DNA of 64,000 nucleotides, from NCBI GenBank assembly GCA_029263415.1, contig JAJCXN010000037.1, positions 164,288 to 228,287 of the forward strand. Direction: 5' to 3'. This document shows, one piece after another, positions 33,834 to 41,783 of this stretch. Both the position numbers and the translations under genes were made by a program. How positions within the stretch are numbered: the first letter of the stretch is position 1; the number at the start of each line of letters is the position of its first letter. This DNA comes from Acidobacteriota bacterium. GTDB taxonomy: Bacteria; Acidobacteriota; Thermoanaerobaculia; Multivoradales; Multivoraceae. The notes beneath the pieces were generated by a model, which was not told where the DNA came from, did no database searches, and saw only the letters and a program-made list of their open reading frames with translations.

Positions 33834-36376
33834 ACTCTAGTCGTGGTCTGAAACCGGAATGGTCCCGTCGTGCCACGGGGCTTTGCGCCTTGGTCGCGGC
33901 TGCCTTTGCCGCCTGTTCTCCCCAACCCGAAGCAACGGGCCCCGAAACAACTGGGCCCAACATCGTGATCCTGTTTGCAGACGATCTTGGCTACGGCGAT
34001 CTGTCGTCCTATGGCAGTTCAACGATCAAGACCCCCAACCTTGATCGCTTGGCAGCCGAAGGCCAGCGATGGACCGACTTCTATTCGACTGCCCCGGTGT
34101 GCTCGCCGTCGCGCGCGGCCCTAATGACCGGCAGGTTGCCCGTCCGCACCGGTCTTTATGGCAAGCGGATTGGCGTGTTCTTTCCTGGCGACGATGGCGG
34201 AATGCCCGCCAATGAACGAACGCTTGCAGAAGCTCTCAAGGCCGAGGGCTACAGGACCGCGATGTACGGCAAGTGGCACCTAGGAGATCGTAAGGAGGCG
34301 TGGCCCACGCGTCACGGCTTCGATGAGTGGCAAGGCGTTCCCTATTCCAACGACATGGATTGGGAGCTCGGCCCGGAAATCGACGAGATGGTGCGCATCA
34401 GCGTGACGGGCACGGACGAAGAGAAGCAAGCGGTCGCTGAGGTCAACGCCAAACGACGCGAGCTCTACTTGGAGCCCAAACGCGAGTATTGGAATGTGCC
34501 TCTGATCGAAAGTCGCCGGTTGCCCGGTGATGCAGAGTCGTTCGAGGAGAGGGTTGTGGAGCGCTCTCCCGATCAAGGCTTGCTCACCCGATCTGCGACC
34601 GAGAAGGGCATCGCGTTCATCGAAGCCGCTGCGAGTGAGAACGAACCGTTCTTTCTCTACATGCCTTACTCGATGCCGCACACGCCGATTTTCCCCAGTG
34701 ATCCGTTCGAGGGTCGGAGCGCTGGTGGTCGGTACGGGGATGTGGTCGAAGAGATCGACTGGAGCGTTGGCCAGATCACTCAGCGGCTCGAGCAGTTGGG
34801 CTTGGCTGAGAACACGCTGGTGGTGTTCACCAGCGACAACGGGCCGTGGCTGCTGATGGGCGACCATGGCGGGTCGGCAGGGCCGCTAGCCAACGGCAAG
34901 GGAACCACCTTTGAGGGTGGCATGCGCGTTCCTGGAATCTTCTGGTGGCCCGGGACCATTGAGCCGGCCGAAGTGACTGATGTGATCGGAACCGCGATGG
35001 ATCTTTTCTCCACGGTGCTGTCTCTCGTGGGCGTCGATGCCGATCCTGAGCATCCAGCCGTTCTTGATTCCGTCGATCTGTCGCCGGTGCTTTTGGGCCA
35101 ATCGATGGTCGGTCGCGACGAGCTGCCGTACTACCGCCAAGGAGAGTTGCGCGCCTATCGCCAGGGCCGCTACAAGATCCACTTCGTGACCGAGGGCGCC
35201 TATTCCATGCCTCCCGAGCGCGCCGAGCATGATCCGCCGTTGCTCTTTGATGTGGTCGCCGATCCGGGCGAGAGCACCGACCTTTCTGCAGATCGACCGG
35301 ATCTTGTGCAAGCGTTGGTCGCCGCTGCCGAACGGCACCGAAGTTCGTTCGAGCCGGCACCGCCGATGATGGATGCCCGGCTCGGCCGCCTGAGCGCTTC
35401 AGGATCCAGTCAGACGGTAGCGGAAGCCTCGGGTTCCTCGGCACCTGAAGGCATGGTCGAGGTCGCTGCGGGCTCCTTCACCATGGGTTCGGATGACCAT
35501 CGCGCTCGGCCCCATGAAGGGCCTGGGCACGTCGTTGAAGTGAGCCCGTTCTGGATCGATCCAACAGAGGTGACCAATGCCCAGTTCGCCGATTTCGTCG
35601 AGCAGACAGGGTACCTGACGACCGCCGAACGCCCGATTGATCTCGAGCCACTGATGGCGCAGCTTCCACCGGGGACTCAACCTCCAGATCCAGCTGATCT
35701 GGTTCCGGGCGCGTTGGTGTTCACCAATCCTGGCCAGCGGGTGCGACTGGACGATCCGGCGGCTTGGTGGCGGTGGGTTCCCGGCGCTGATTGGAGACAC
35801 CCGGAAGGACCGGGCAGCTCGATTGAGGGAAGCATGGATCACCCGGTCGTGCAAGTCTCCTGGGACGACGCGGTGGCCTACGCCAAGTGGGCAGGGAAGC
35901 GGCTTCCCACCGAAGCCGAATGGGAGTTCGCCGCTCAAGGTGCTTCCAACGAGACCTTCCCTCGAGCCCATGACCATGAAGGGCCGCATTGGAACATCTG
36001 GGAGGGAGAGTTTCCGATCGAGAACTCAGAAGATGATGGCTATCTCGGCACGGCACCCGTTGGCCAGTATCCCGCAAACGGCTATGGCCTCTACGATATG
36101 GCTGGCAACGTTTGGGAGTGGACGGGCGATTGGTTCGATACCGAGCTGTATCAGCGCCGCGAGGCGATGCGTGCCAACTTGGTTGATCCGGTTGGACCGG
36201 AACAAGCGAACGATCCGGCCCAACCACGTGTGCCGCAACGGGTGGTCAAGGGCGGTTCGTTTCTGTGCTCTGAAAATTACTGCATGAGCTATCGGCCGAG
36301 CGCCCGCATGGGGTCGAGCTTCGATACCGGCCTCAATCACACGGGCTTTCGGTGTGTTTGGAGTCCTGAAGCCTAG
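33830..36376 (+). CDS. sulfatase fused to formylglycine-generating enzyme
   Basis: 848 aa, two enzymes in one chain. Lipobox FAAC (Cys29) makes it an exported lipoprotein. Residues ~43-530 are an arylsulfatase-like enzyme: PNIVILFADDLGYGDLSSYG, CSPSRAALMTG with Cys91 as the formylglycine precursor, MYGKWHLGD and VVFTSDNGPWLL. A Ser/Gly linker (~525-541) leads to a complete FGE (SUMF1) domain from Met542: GSFTMGS, IDPTEVTNAQFADFVEQTGY, HPVVQVSWDDAVAYAKWAGKRLPTEAEWEFAA, GNVWEWTGDWF and GGSFLCSENYC, carrying Cys813 and Cys818 that match the copper-binding pair of aerobic FGE. GTG start; GGAGGATGA ribosome-binding site inside the previous gene. So the substrate and its maturase are covalently joined. 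Confidence 0.93.
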   Translation: MNSSRGLKPEWSRRATGLCALVAAAFAACSPQPEATGPETTGPNIVILFADDLGYGDLSSYGSSTIKTPNLDRLAAEGQRWTDFYSTAPVCSPSRAALMTGRLPVRTGLYGKRIGVFFPGDDGGMPANERTLAEALKAEGYRTAMYGKWHLGDRKEAWPTRHGFDEWQGVPYSNDMDWELGPEIDEMVRISVTGTDEEKQAVAEVNAKRRELYLEPKREYWNVPLIESRRLPGDAESFEERVVERSPDQGLLTRSATEKGIAFIEAAASENEPFFLYMPYSMPHTPIFPSDPFEGRSAGGRYGDVVEEIDWSVGQITQRLEQLGLAENTLVVFTSDNGPWLLMGDHGGSAGPLANGKGTTFEGGMRVPGIFWWPGTIEPAEVTDVIGTAMDLFSTVLSLVGVDADPEHPAVLDSVDLSPVLLGQSMVGRDELPYYRQGELRAYRQGRYKIHFVTEGAYSMPPERAEHDPPLLFDVVADPGESTDLSADRPDLVQALVAAAERHRSSFEPAPPMMDARLGRLSASGSSQTVAEASGSSAPEGMVEVAAGSFTMGSDDHRARPHEGPGHVVEVSPFWIDPTEVTNAQFADFVEQTGYLTTAERPIDLEPLMAQLPPGTQPPDPADLVPGALVFTNPGQRVRLDDPAAWWRWVPGADWRHPEGPGSSIEGSMDHPVVQVSWDDAVAYAKWAGKRLPTEAEWEFAAQGASNETFPRAHDHEGPHWNIWEGEFPIENSEDDGYLGTAPVGQYPANGYGLYDMAGNVWEWTGDWFDTELYQRREAMRANLVDPVGPEQANDPAQPRVPQRVVKGGSFLCSENYCMSYRPSARMGSSFDTGLNHTGFRCVWSPEA
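34264..36376 (+). repeat. long direct repeat, copy 1 (shared with 51604-53714)
   Basis: From GGCAAGTGGCACCTAGGAGATC onward, the sulfatase-FGE gene is matched, base for base with scattered substitutions, by a second copy in the same orientation at 51604-53714. The match covers residues ~146-848 and continues into the following small gene. It flanks a ~15-kb segment that holds the whole heme locus. Confidence 0.9.
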
Positions 36377-36544
36377 GAAGAGAGTCCCGCTCAGCCTGCG
36401 CCCCCGAGGGTGCGTGACCTCAAGGTCCGAGGCAGTGTGTGCGGTTCGCTACGCCAGCGTCACCACACCGAGGTGAAGGCGCCACGGCGCAGCGGCCAAC
36501 TGAACCGGTCGCAGGGTCTCCGGCGCCCACGGATCGGTCGATGA
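36377..36544 (+). pseudogene. 3' remnant of a small membrane-protein gene
   Basis: Directly after the sulfatase-FGE stop codon the same frame reads EESPAQPAPPRVRD..., then GSLRQRHHTEVKAPRR and ends at PRIGR-stop. This is the C-terminal half of the 100-aa protein encoded intact at 53783-54085. Relative to that copy, ~200 bp are deleted, joining the sulfatase stop to the middle of the small gene. A GAGTCC-type microhomology occurs at both deletion edges. A 9-bp deletion also lies inside. Readthrough of the TAG would append 55 residues in frame. Confidence 0.8.
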
Positions 36545-36607
36545 AATGGGCGCTCGCCTGCGTGCACTGGTACGAGGGCGACGTCAATCTCGCACTTGAG
36601 GTCCATC

Positions 36608-37352
36608 TCACCAAGCGTGGGGATGGGGATCGCTGCCACAGTGACCCTTGTTGGCCGAGGTCTTCAGTATCAACAGTACGCTATGGCGGTACTCTCCCCC
36701 AGAGCAGCTGCCGTCTCCCTCGGAAGACCCCAGCAGGGGATCATCCATGCCCAGGCTAACTACTAAGGGAACCTCCGGGTCGCGAAGAGGCGGTACATCG
36801 CTCGCGAAACGAACCCCTGGCTCGTTGGCGTCGACCACTCCGTCAAGAACCACTTTGGCTCGGAAAATCGCGCGTATCCCCCTCAGTCATCTCAAGGCGC
36901 GCCCGCGAGCGGGATTTGGCCGGGGCGTCGATCCTGGCACTGTCGCTGGCCGAGATGTTCTCCGACCAACTTTCTCCCTGCCGGATAGTGACCCACACCC
37001 GCCTGCTATCGGTAATGGTGATTCCGGCTGAGCCGACCTTCGGGAAATTCCACCTCCAGCTGCCACTTGCACTATGCGAATTGGTCAACGAGTGTGTCAT
37101 CGAGTAGGAGTTCCCGATTCTGAAGGCAGGAGTCACGTTCTTTGTGAAGGGCTGGGCACTATTGCTGCAGTTGAGCACTTCGATCGTGTGGCCATGGAGC
37201 TTGTCCGGCACGTACTCATGCCGTTCGATCTCAACATTTCCGATCACTTTCGCAGTCGTATTCTGGGCGATCAGTTGACCAACGTAGAACTCCCAGACAC
37301 GTTTTCGTTCAGTCTCGCACTTAGGGCATAGGTCCGAGCCAGTCCGAGCCAA
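36608..37352 (-). pseudogene. aerolysin/ETX-MTX2-like pore-forming protein, frameshifted
   Basis: Two adjacent frames. The upstream one (37352 to ~36870, TTG start) reads CPKCETERKR..., then TKNVTPAFRIGNSYSMTHSLTNSHSASGSW. The Ser/Thr alternation is typical of the membrane-inserting hairpin of aerolysin-type toxins. It ends with ITITDSRRVWVTIRQGESWSENISASDSARIDAPAKSRSRARLEM, where DAPAKSRSRARLEM resembles the VPxxTKVxV strand. At a run of five C/G (36878-36882) the frame shifts, and the next frame continues with IRAIFRAKVVLDGVVDAN, fitting the following strand of the domain. The family call is from pattern only. It sits between a sulfatase remnant and an ISL3 fragment. Confidence 0.42.
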
Positions 37353-37384
37353 ACCAATCTTGGCTCTTGACTGCTAGGAGAGCA

Positions 37385-37680
37385 TCACACCTCTGATTCG
37401 CACTTTGATTCTTCGAAAGGCTTGGTCACGCGGCTCTCCTTGACTGCCCAAGGCACCTGCTCGGCTACCACCCGTTTGCAACGGCGACACTGCACCCGGC
37501 GCGGTGCGTAAGCAAGGTACACAACAACCTTCCCAAACGAGAGGTGGCGCCATCGTCGCAGCGGTCTCCTACTGTAGCCAGGGGCCGGTTTCGAACAGAT
37601 CGAACATCGCAGCCTGGTCTTCCTTGGCCTCACTCGAACTTCGAGATTCCATCGTCAAGAACCTGTACCGACTCGATCAC
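37385..37680 (-). pseudogene. ISL3-family transposase, N-terminal fragment
   Basis: Two frames joined by a frameshift: VIESVQVLDDGISKFE (37680 side) then MRPRKTRLRCSICSKPAPGYSRRPLRRWRHLSFGKVVVYLAY and APRRVQCRRCKRVVAEQVPWAVKESRVTKPFEE. The C-x2-C...C-x2-C arrangement and the PxVPW...RxTxxF ending match the N-terminal zinc-finger (zf-ISL3) of ISL3 transposases. The catalytic DDE domain is missing. A decayed insertion sequence, no longer mobile. Confidence 0.75.
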
Positions 37681-37830
37681 CGCCTTTGGGAACCGAATTA
37701 GATTTCGCAGTAAAGCGCGTAGCGCGCATTGCTTTCTCCTCCAAGGTCGTTTTGTCATAACCAGAAGAGCAGCGAGGCCCTGCGTTTTCAACCACTTTCT
37801 GCGCTACGCGACCAACGGAGAATCATGAGC

Positions 37831-37876
37831 GATTTCCTCAGCCACCCTCACCCCGCTAGGGGTGGCTGAGGAAATC
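37831..37876. terminator. 17-bp perfect hairpin
   Basis: GATTTCCTCAGCCACCC (37831-37847) and its exact complement (37860-37876) around a 12-nt loop. No T-run, and it is not adjacent to a clear gene end. It could be an IS end, a REP-like element or an RNA stem. It is the strongest perfect hairpin I noticed in the non-coding part of the window. Confidence 0.7.
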
Positions 37877-37940
37877 GGTCGGACTAGCGACCCACACATA
37901 GGTCGCAAGAGCCCTCCTTGTTGTTGGTGTTGCAACAAAC

Positions 37941-37971
37941 GAGGCTCCCGCTTCGGGCGAGGGGGAGCCTC
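37941..37971 (-). terminator. Rho-independent-like terminator of the anchor-L gene
   Basis: On the minus strand, GAGGCTCCC / GGGAGCCTC (9 bp arms, 13-nt loop) is followed by GTTTGTTG. It lies ~65 bp after the stop of the minus-strand gene 38037-39200. A tandem 10-bp CCTCATGAGA pair sits just 5' of the hairpin. Confidence 0.6.
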
Positions 37972-38036
37972 ATGAGACCTCATGAGAAGTTTTCACTCAA
38001 GTGTTTGGAAGTGCGATGTGGCCTCCGGCTTCTCTA

Positions 38037-39200
38037 CTACTCTATTTGGGTACTCACTGTGGTCGCGGTCGCCAGCCACTCGAACTGATCGACAAGCACC
38101 GTGGAATCGAGTTGGCTATCCTGCCCATCCCAGATGATGACCATCAAAGTGATCTCCCCACCGGGTTCGACCGGAAAGCTCGAATTGAGCCACGAGGTGG
38201 CACCCGCGTCATCCCAGAAACCGAAGCCCGTACCCTCCAACTCCGCGGTACCCAACGGACAATCGGTGCAAACGACGAAGAAGCCTGCGTTGACGCTGAT
38301 CGGGTTTTGAGCAACATCAAACGACACGTTGCCGTTGATCGAGCCCGGCGGCGCTGGGGCCACCAAGATCACCATCTGGTCGTTGTACTCAGAGCACAAA
38401 GACTCAGGGTACTCAAAGCTATAGAAGTCGAAACGGATCACTGCCCCGAGCGCGTTCGTCGGCACACGGAGGCGGACCCTGAGCGCTATGTCGTCGTAGA
38501 TGGCGGTCGTTTGTGGGCATGCGGGAACAGATTGTGGAAAGCCAGGCGGGGCAGTCCCCAATCCCGAGAGGGTACAGTTCTCCGAGCCACAACCAGAGGG
38601 ATCATCAAGGTCACGGGCATGGCCCGTAGAAAGGGCCACCATCCGATCTCCTTGGCGGGGACTAACATTGATACCGAAGCCATCGAGAAGGCCAACGTTG
38701 AACGTGGGAGTCGTCGGAGTTTCGTCGGCGCGGACCCAGGCAGCGTCGAGAAGGCCGGGCGATCCGTTCGCGCCGGCCAGCTGGCAGATCCCGAGCGCCT
38801 TGGCCGCGTGGGCCGGGTCGGTGTCGCTTAGGGTGGATGTCGAAATGCAGGAGTTGTCATCTTCGTCGATCTCGGCGTCGCAGTCGTCGTCGATCGAGTT
38901 GGTGGTGATCTCGAAGGCCCCCGGATTGATCAACTCCGATTCGTCGTCGCAGTCATCGTTGCTGAACGCGAGGTTTGGGGCCAGAGGGCAGGTCGTTGGG
39001 ATCCCAACCGACTCCGCATCCCCCCAGCCGTCTCCGTCCACATCGGGGTACCAGGGATTGCTCCAGGCGCAGAACGAACCCGCCTCGAAACCATCCGTGA
39101 AGATGGGGCCGCCGCCGGCGGCCGGGTCTGAGACCGCCAAAAGGAGAGCAGCTCCGCTCAGCCTAGCGAGGGCGCTCGGGTGCAGGGTCCAGATCATCAC
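38037..39200 (-). CDS. secreted choice-of-anchor-L/MopE-like protein
   Basis: 387 aa. Signal peptide (ALARLSGAALLLAVSDPAAG), then a DGFEAGSFCAWSN opening found at the start of many secreted proteins in this bacterial group. Next are metal-binding DVDGDGWGDAES and SNDDCDDESELINPGAFEITTNSIDDDCDAEIDED, i.e. calcium-binding repeats of the MopE/thrombospondin-3 type. The rest (~130-387) has VSPRQGDRMVALSTGHARDLDD and FGFWDDAGATSWLNSSFPVEPGGEITLMVIIWDG, the choice-of-anchor-L fold. Surface or extracellular, Ca2+-stabilised; function unknown. Own terminator downstream. Confidence 0.75.
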   Translation of the reverse strand: MMIWTLHPSALARLSGAALLLAVSDPAAGGGPIFTDGFEAGSFCAWSNPWYPDVDGDGWGDAESVGIPTTCPLAPNLAFSNDDCDDESELINPGAFEITTNSIDDDCDAEIDEDDNSCISTSTLSDTDPAHAAKALGICQLAGANGSPGLLDAAWVRADETPTTPTFNVGLLDGFGINVSPRQGDRMVALSTGHARDLDDPSGCGSENCTLSGLGTAPPGFPQSVPACPQTTAIYDDIALRVRLRVPTNALGAVIRFDFYSFEYPESLCSEYNDQMVILVAPAPPGSINGNVSFDVAQNPISVNAGFFVVCTDCPLGTAELEGTGFGFWDDAGATSWLNSSFPVEPGGEITLMVIIWDGQDSQLDSTVLVDQFEWLATATTVSTQIE

Positions 39201-39631
39201 AGCCTCCTTTTACTCACCCAAAGATCGTAGCGGACGGCCAAGGTCGCGGTCAACGACACCCGAATACCCAGAATCCCCCGCTAACCTCGAAGGTGGGCTC
39301 GTACGTCCGGGGAAAGTTGCAGCGACCGGCGGGAGCGGGTTAGCGCTTGGGGTTCATGGGTTGATTCTCAATGGTCTGCGAGACGATGCACACAAAGGGC
39401 GAGACGATGCACACAAGGGTGCCGCCCAAATGTTGAGCTTTTTGAGCCGCCAGATTGTTGAGGCAGCTCCAAGCTGGCTCTGAACGAAAGCCCCATCGAT
39501 CCTGAGTCGCGTTATGGTTCACTGCGGTCACTCCAGCGGCCTCCCAGAGTTGCACTCTATTCGTAGGACGCGTACGAGTCTGCAGCCCGGCCTCTCGGAG
39601 GCCGATGCGCACTAGTCTCAGGCTGTTCGAT
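39201..39631. other. non-coding stretch with a 21-bp tandem repeat
   Basis: No gene supported. GAGACGATGCACACAAAGGGC (39380-39400) is repeated once with one base missing (39401-39420). The rest shows no coding pattern that I trust; a minus-strand frame across it has no recognisable motif. Confidence 0.6.
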
Positions 39632-39778
39632 CTAGGCCGTTTCAGGAACGAGCGGAGCGTTCGGCGGGAGACTACCGGGCGGGAAGCAGAACTCGTCGCC
39701 TGCCTTCTCTAGGTACTGACATGCCGTTCGGAAGGCCCGAATGAAGTCTCGATGCATCGCCCGCCACTCCTTCCTTGA
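39632..39778 (-). pseudogene. C-terminal remnant of a transposase-like gene
   Basis: A 49-codon reading (no start) runs SRKEWRAMHRDFIRAFRTA and CQYLEKAGDEFCFPPGSLPPNAPLV and stops. The helix-helix then FPPGSxPPxxPxV ending is typical of the C-terminus of REP-associated (Y1) transposase-like proteins. The frame upstream (minus strand, ~39790-40146) is open in another register but has no conserved motif, so the 5' part is lost or scrambled. Confidence 0.4.
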
Positions 39779-39793
39779 GCGCGACCGCGCGCG

Positions 39794-40361
39794 TGGAAGT
39801 CGACCCCGTACGTGCTCTTACTCTTCTTGGGCGCCTCCGTACTCGGCTGGCTCTCCACCTTTTCGGCGGCGAGCACGTGCTGGCCATGGTGCTGGTCGAC
39901 GATCTGGTCAACCAGCACGCGAACCCAAGCGAACCAAACGCTCAAATCGGCGGTTGCGAAGGACGGCAGTGGATCCAGATCGAACGATTCCTCTGAGATG
40001 ACATCTGTGCCAAGAACTTGTTTACCTGCTTGCTCCAAGCGGTACTTCTTGCTTCTGTTCTCCCACTTTCCAGAGACCTTCGTCTCTCGGGCGCAAAGTT
40101 CTTTGGCGCAGTGCAGTCCTGGCCACTCAAGAGGGGGAGACACCAACCGTTCCTTGACCCAGTTCGATGTGTACGAACACCCAGATCGCAGTACTCGAGA
40201 GTCTGTCCCTTACCTCCTCGAGCTTCCGTCGGGACTGCTAGGCCCGATGGCGAGGAAAGTGATGGCCCCACTCCTGTCCATGGAGAACGCCGGCGCCCCG
40301 GTCAGAAATCTGATGCCCATCTTCGAGGCCGCTCGTTGAGGAGTCTCAGGAAGTAGGACGG
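39794..40361. other. no supported gene
   Basis: Open frames exist on both strands, but none has a ribosome-binding site, recognisable domain or codon pattern like the neighbours. Probably degraded accessory DNA that ends at the hemG stop. Confidence 0.55.
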
Positions 40362-41777
40362 CTAGCGCGAATTGGAAGCCTGCAATGCGAGCACGGCCTC
40401 TTTGGCTCCGACGTCCCAACCCGCCCGCGCCGCATCGATGAAGGCAGGCCCGAACAGGCCACTGTTCGCAATGCTGAGACCAGGGGTTCTGGCGAGTCCC
40501 GCGTTGACCCGGTGGACCAAATCCTCGTGACCGACTTCGAGCTGTGGAATTCCTTGGCGCCAACGACTGATGTGGCGAACCGTTGGTGGGCCGGCGACTT
40601 GAGCCCATCGTCCGAGATCGGCAAACGCCACTCGTTCTAGCTCGTCGTCGTCGAGGTCGAGGGCTTCCTTGTCCAACGAGCCGCCCAGAAGAAACCTCAA
40701 GAGAACGGTGTCTTTGGCGGACCGATGGGCGAACGCCTGTGTCTCGAACAGACACCCCAACACACGTTGGCCCTGGCCGTGCCGCATGAGGACCCCGAAA
40801 CCTTTGGGAAAGCCAGCTAGATCCGAGCGGCGAAAGAGCAACGACAGGCTTGCGACTCCGGGACAAGACAGGTGCTTCAAAGCGTCGCTCGCCTGTGGTG
40901 CGCAGGTTGCTAAGAGCCGTGTGGTGACTGGAGCCTCGCTGGCGATAATGATGCGGTCAACGGTGTCCGTCCCTTGATCGCCCTCGGGTGTCGACCAACA
41001 GGCCTGGTAGCAGTGTCGATCAGGCCGGATCTCATCGATCGCGCAGTGCATGCGGACGCTGAATCGGCCGGTGGCGCCGAGGGCGTTGGGGAGGCTCTGC
41101 ATGCCGTTGCGGAACGACAGCAGCAACGGCGGCGATTTGCCTTGCGAGCGATCTGTTCTACTTTGCGCTCTGAGACCGCGAAGTAGGGAGCCGTGCTCTT
41201 GTTCGAACCGCGAAAGTGAAGGGAAGGCGGCGGTCGCGGAGAGCCCACGAGTGTCTCCGGCGTAGACACCGGTTGCCATTGGTGCGACCAAGCGTTCAGC
41301 CGCCTCGTGTCCGAGTCTCCTTACGGCGAAGTCGTGGAGCGACTCCTTCGGATCTGCGGGCATCGCTCGCTGCCAAGGTTCTGTGATCAGTCTCAGAAGG
41401 CCGCGCACTGACAGCAACCCGCTGCGGGCGAGAGTAAGTGGGTGTGGTCCGACTTCCCGCAAACCCGAGCTGTAGATGTAGCGGCGCTTGTCGGCGGCTT
41501 GTGCCTCGACCAGCTGGTCTTCGATGCCTGCGAGCGCGGCAAGCCTTCGGACGATCGGGTCGCGATCAACGAAACCGTTGGGCCCCGTTTCCACCAAGTA
41601 GCCGCCGTGTTCAGCGAACTTGAGGCTTTGAGCCTTGCCGCCCAAGGTTGGGCCAGCCTCGAACAAGACTATGTCGAGGTTCTGCGCGCGCTCTCGAGCG
41701 GTCTCAGCCGCGCTCCACGCTGCAGCCAGCCCGGCGATACCACCGCCAACGATTCCGATCCGCGGCGTGTACGACAC
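40362..41777 (-). CDS. hemG: protoporphyrinogen oxidase (HemY type)
   Basis: FAD flavoprotein that oxidises protoporphyrinogen IX to protoporphyrin IX. 471 aa. Dinucleotide-binding IGIVGGGIAGLAAAWSA at the N-terminus, then VLFEAGPTLGGKAQSLKFAEHGGYLVETGPNGF, the PPOX signature region with the GPNGF. The C-terminal block is GLFGPAFIDAARAGWDVGAKEAVLALQ, the usual second FAD-contacting block. Gene symbol hemG is used here for the O2-type enzyme also called HemY/PgoX. GTG start. Last gene of the heme operon, 6 bp downstream of hemE. Confidence 0.93.
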   Translation of the reverse strand: MSYTPRIGIVGGGIAGLAAAWSAAETARERAQNLDIVLFEAGPTLGGKAQSLKFAEHGGYLVETGPNGFVDRDPIVRRLAALAGIEDQLVEAQAADKRRYIYSSGLREVGPHPLTLARSGLLSVRGLLRLITEPWQRAMPADPKESLHDFAVRRLGHEAAERLVAPMATGVYAGDTRGLSATAAFPSLSRFEQEHGSLLRGLRAQSRTDRSQGKSPPLLLSFRNGMQSLPNALGATGRFSVRMHCAIDEIRPDRHCYQACWSTPEGDQGTDTVDRIIIASEAPVTTRLLATCAPQASDALKHLSCPGVASLSLLFRRSDLAGFPKGFGVLMRHGQGQRVLGCLFETQAFAHRSAKDTVLLRFLLGGSLDKEALDLDDDELERVAFADLGRWAQVAGPPTVRHISRWRQGIPQLEVGHEDLVHRVNAGLARTPGLSIANSGLFGPAFIDAARAGWDVGAKEAVLALQASNSR

Positions 41778-41783
41778 GGCGGC

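Noticed and set aside
36439..36759. 106-codon plus-strand frame
   Set aside because: Overlaps the small-gene remnant and the toxin pseudogene on the other strand, in a different register from both.
39709..40146. 145-codon minus-strand frame as a gene
   Set aside because: No recognised domain and no ribosome-binding site; another frame in the same place matches a transposase-like C-terminus better.
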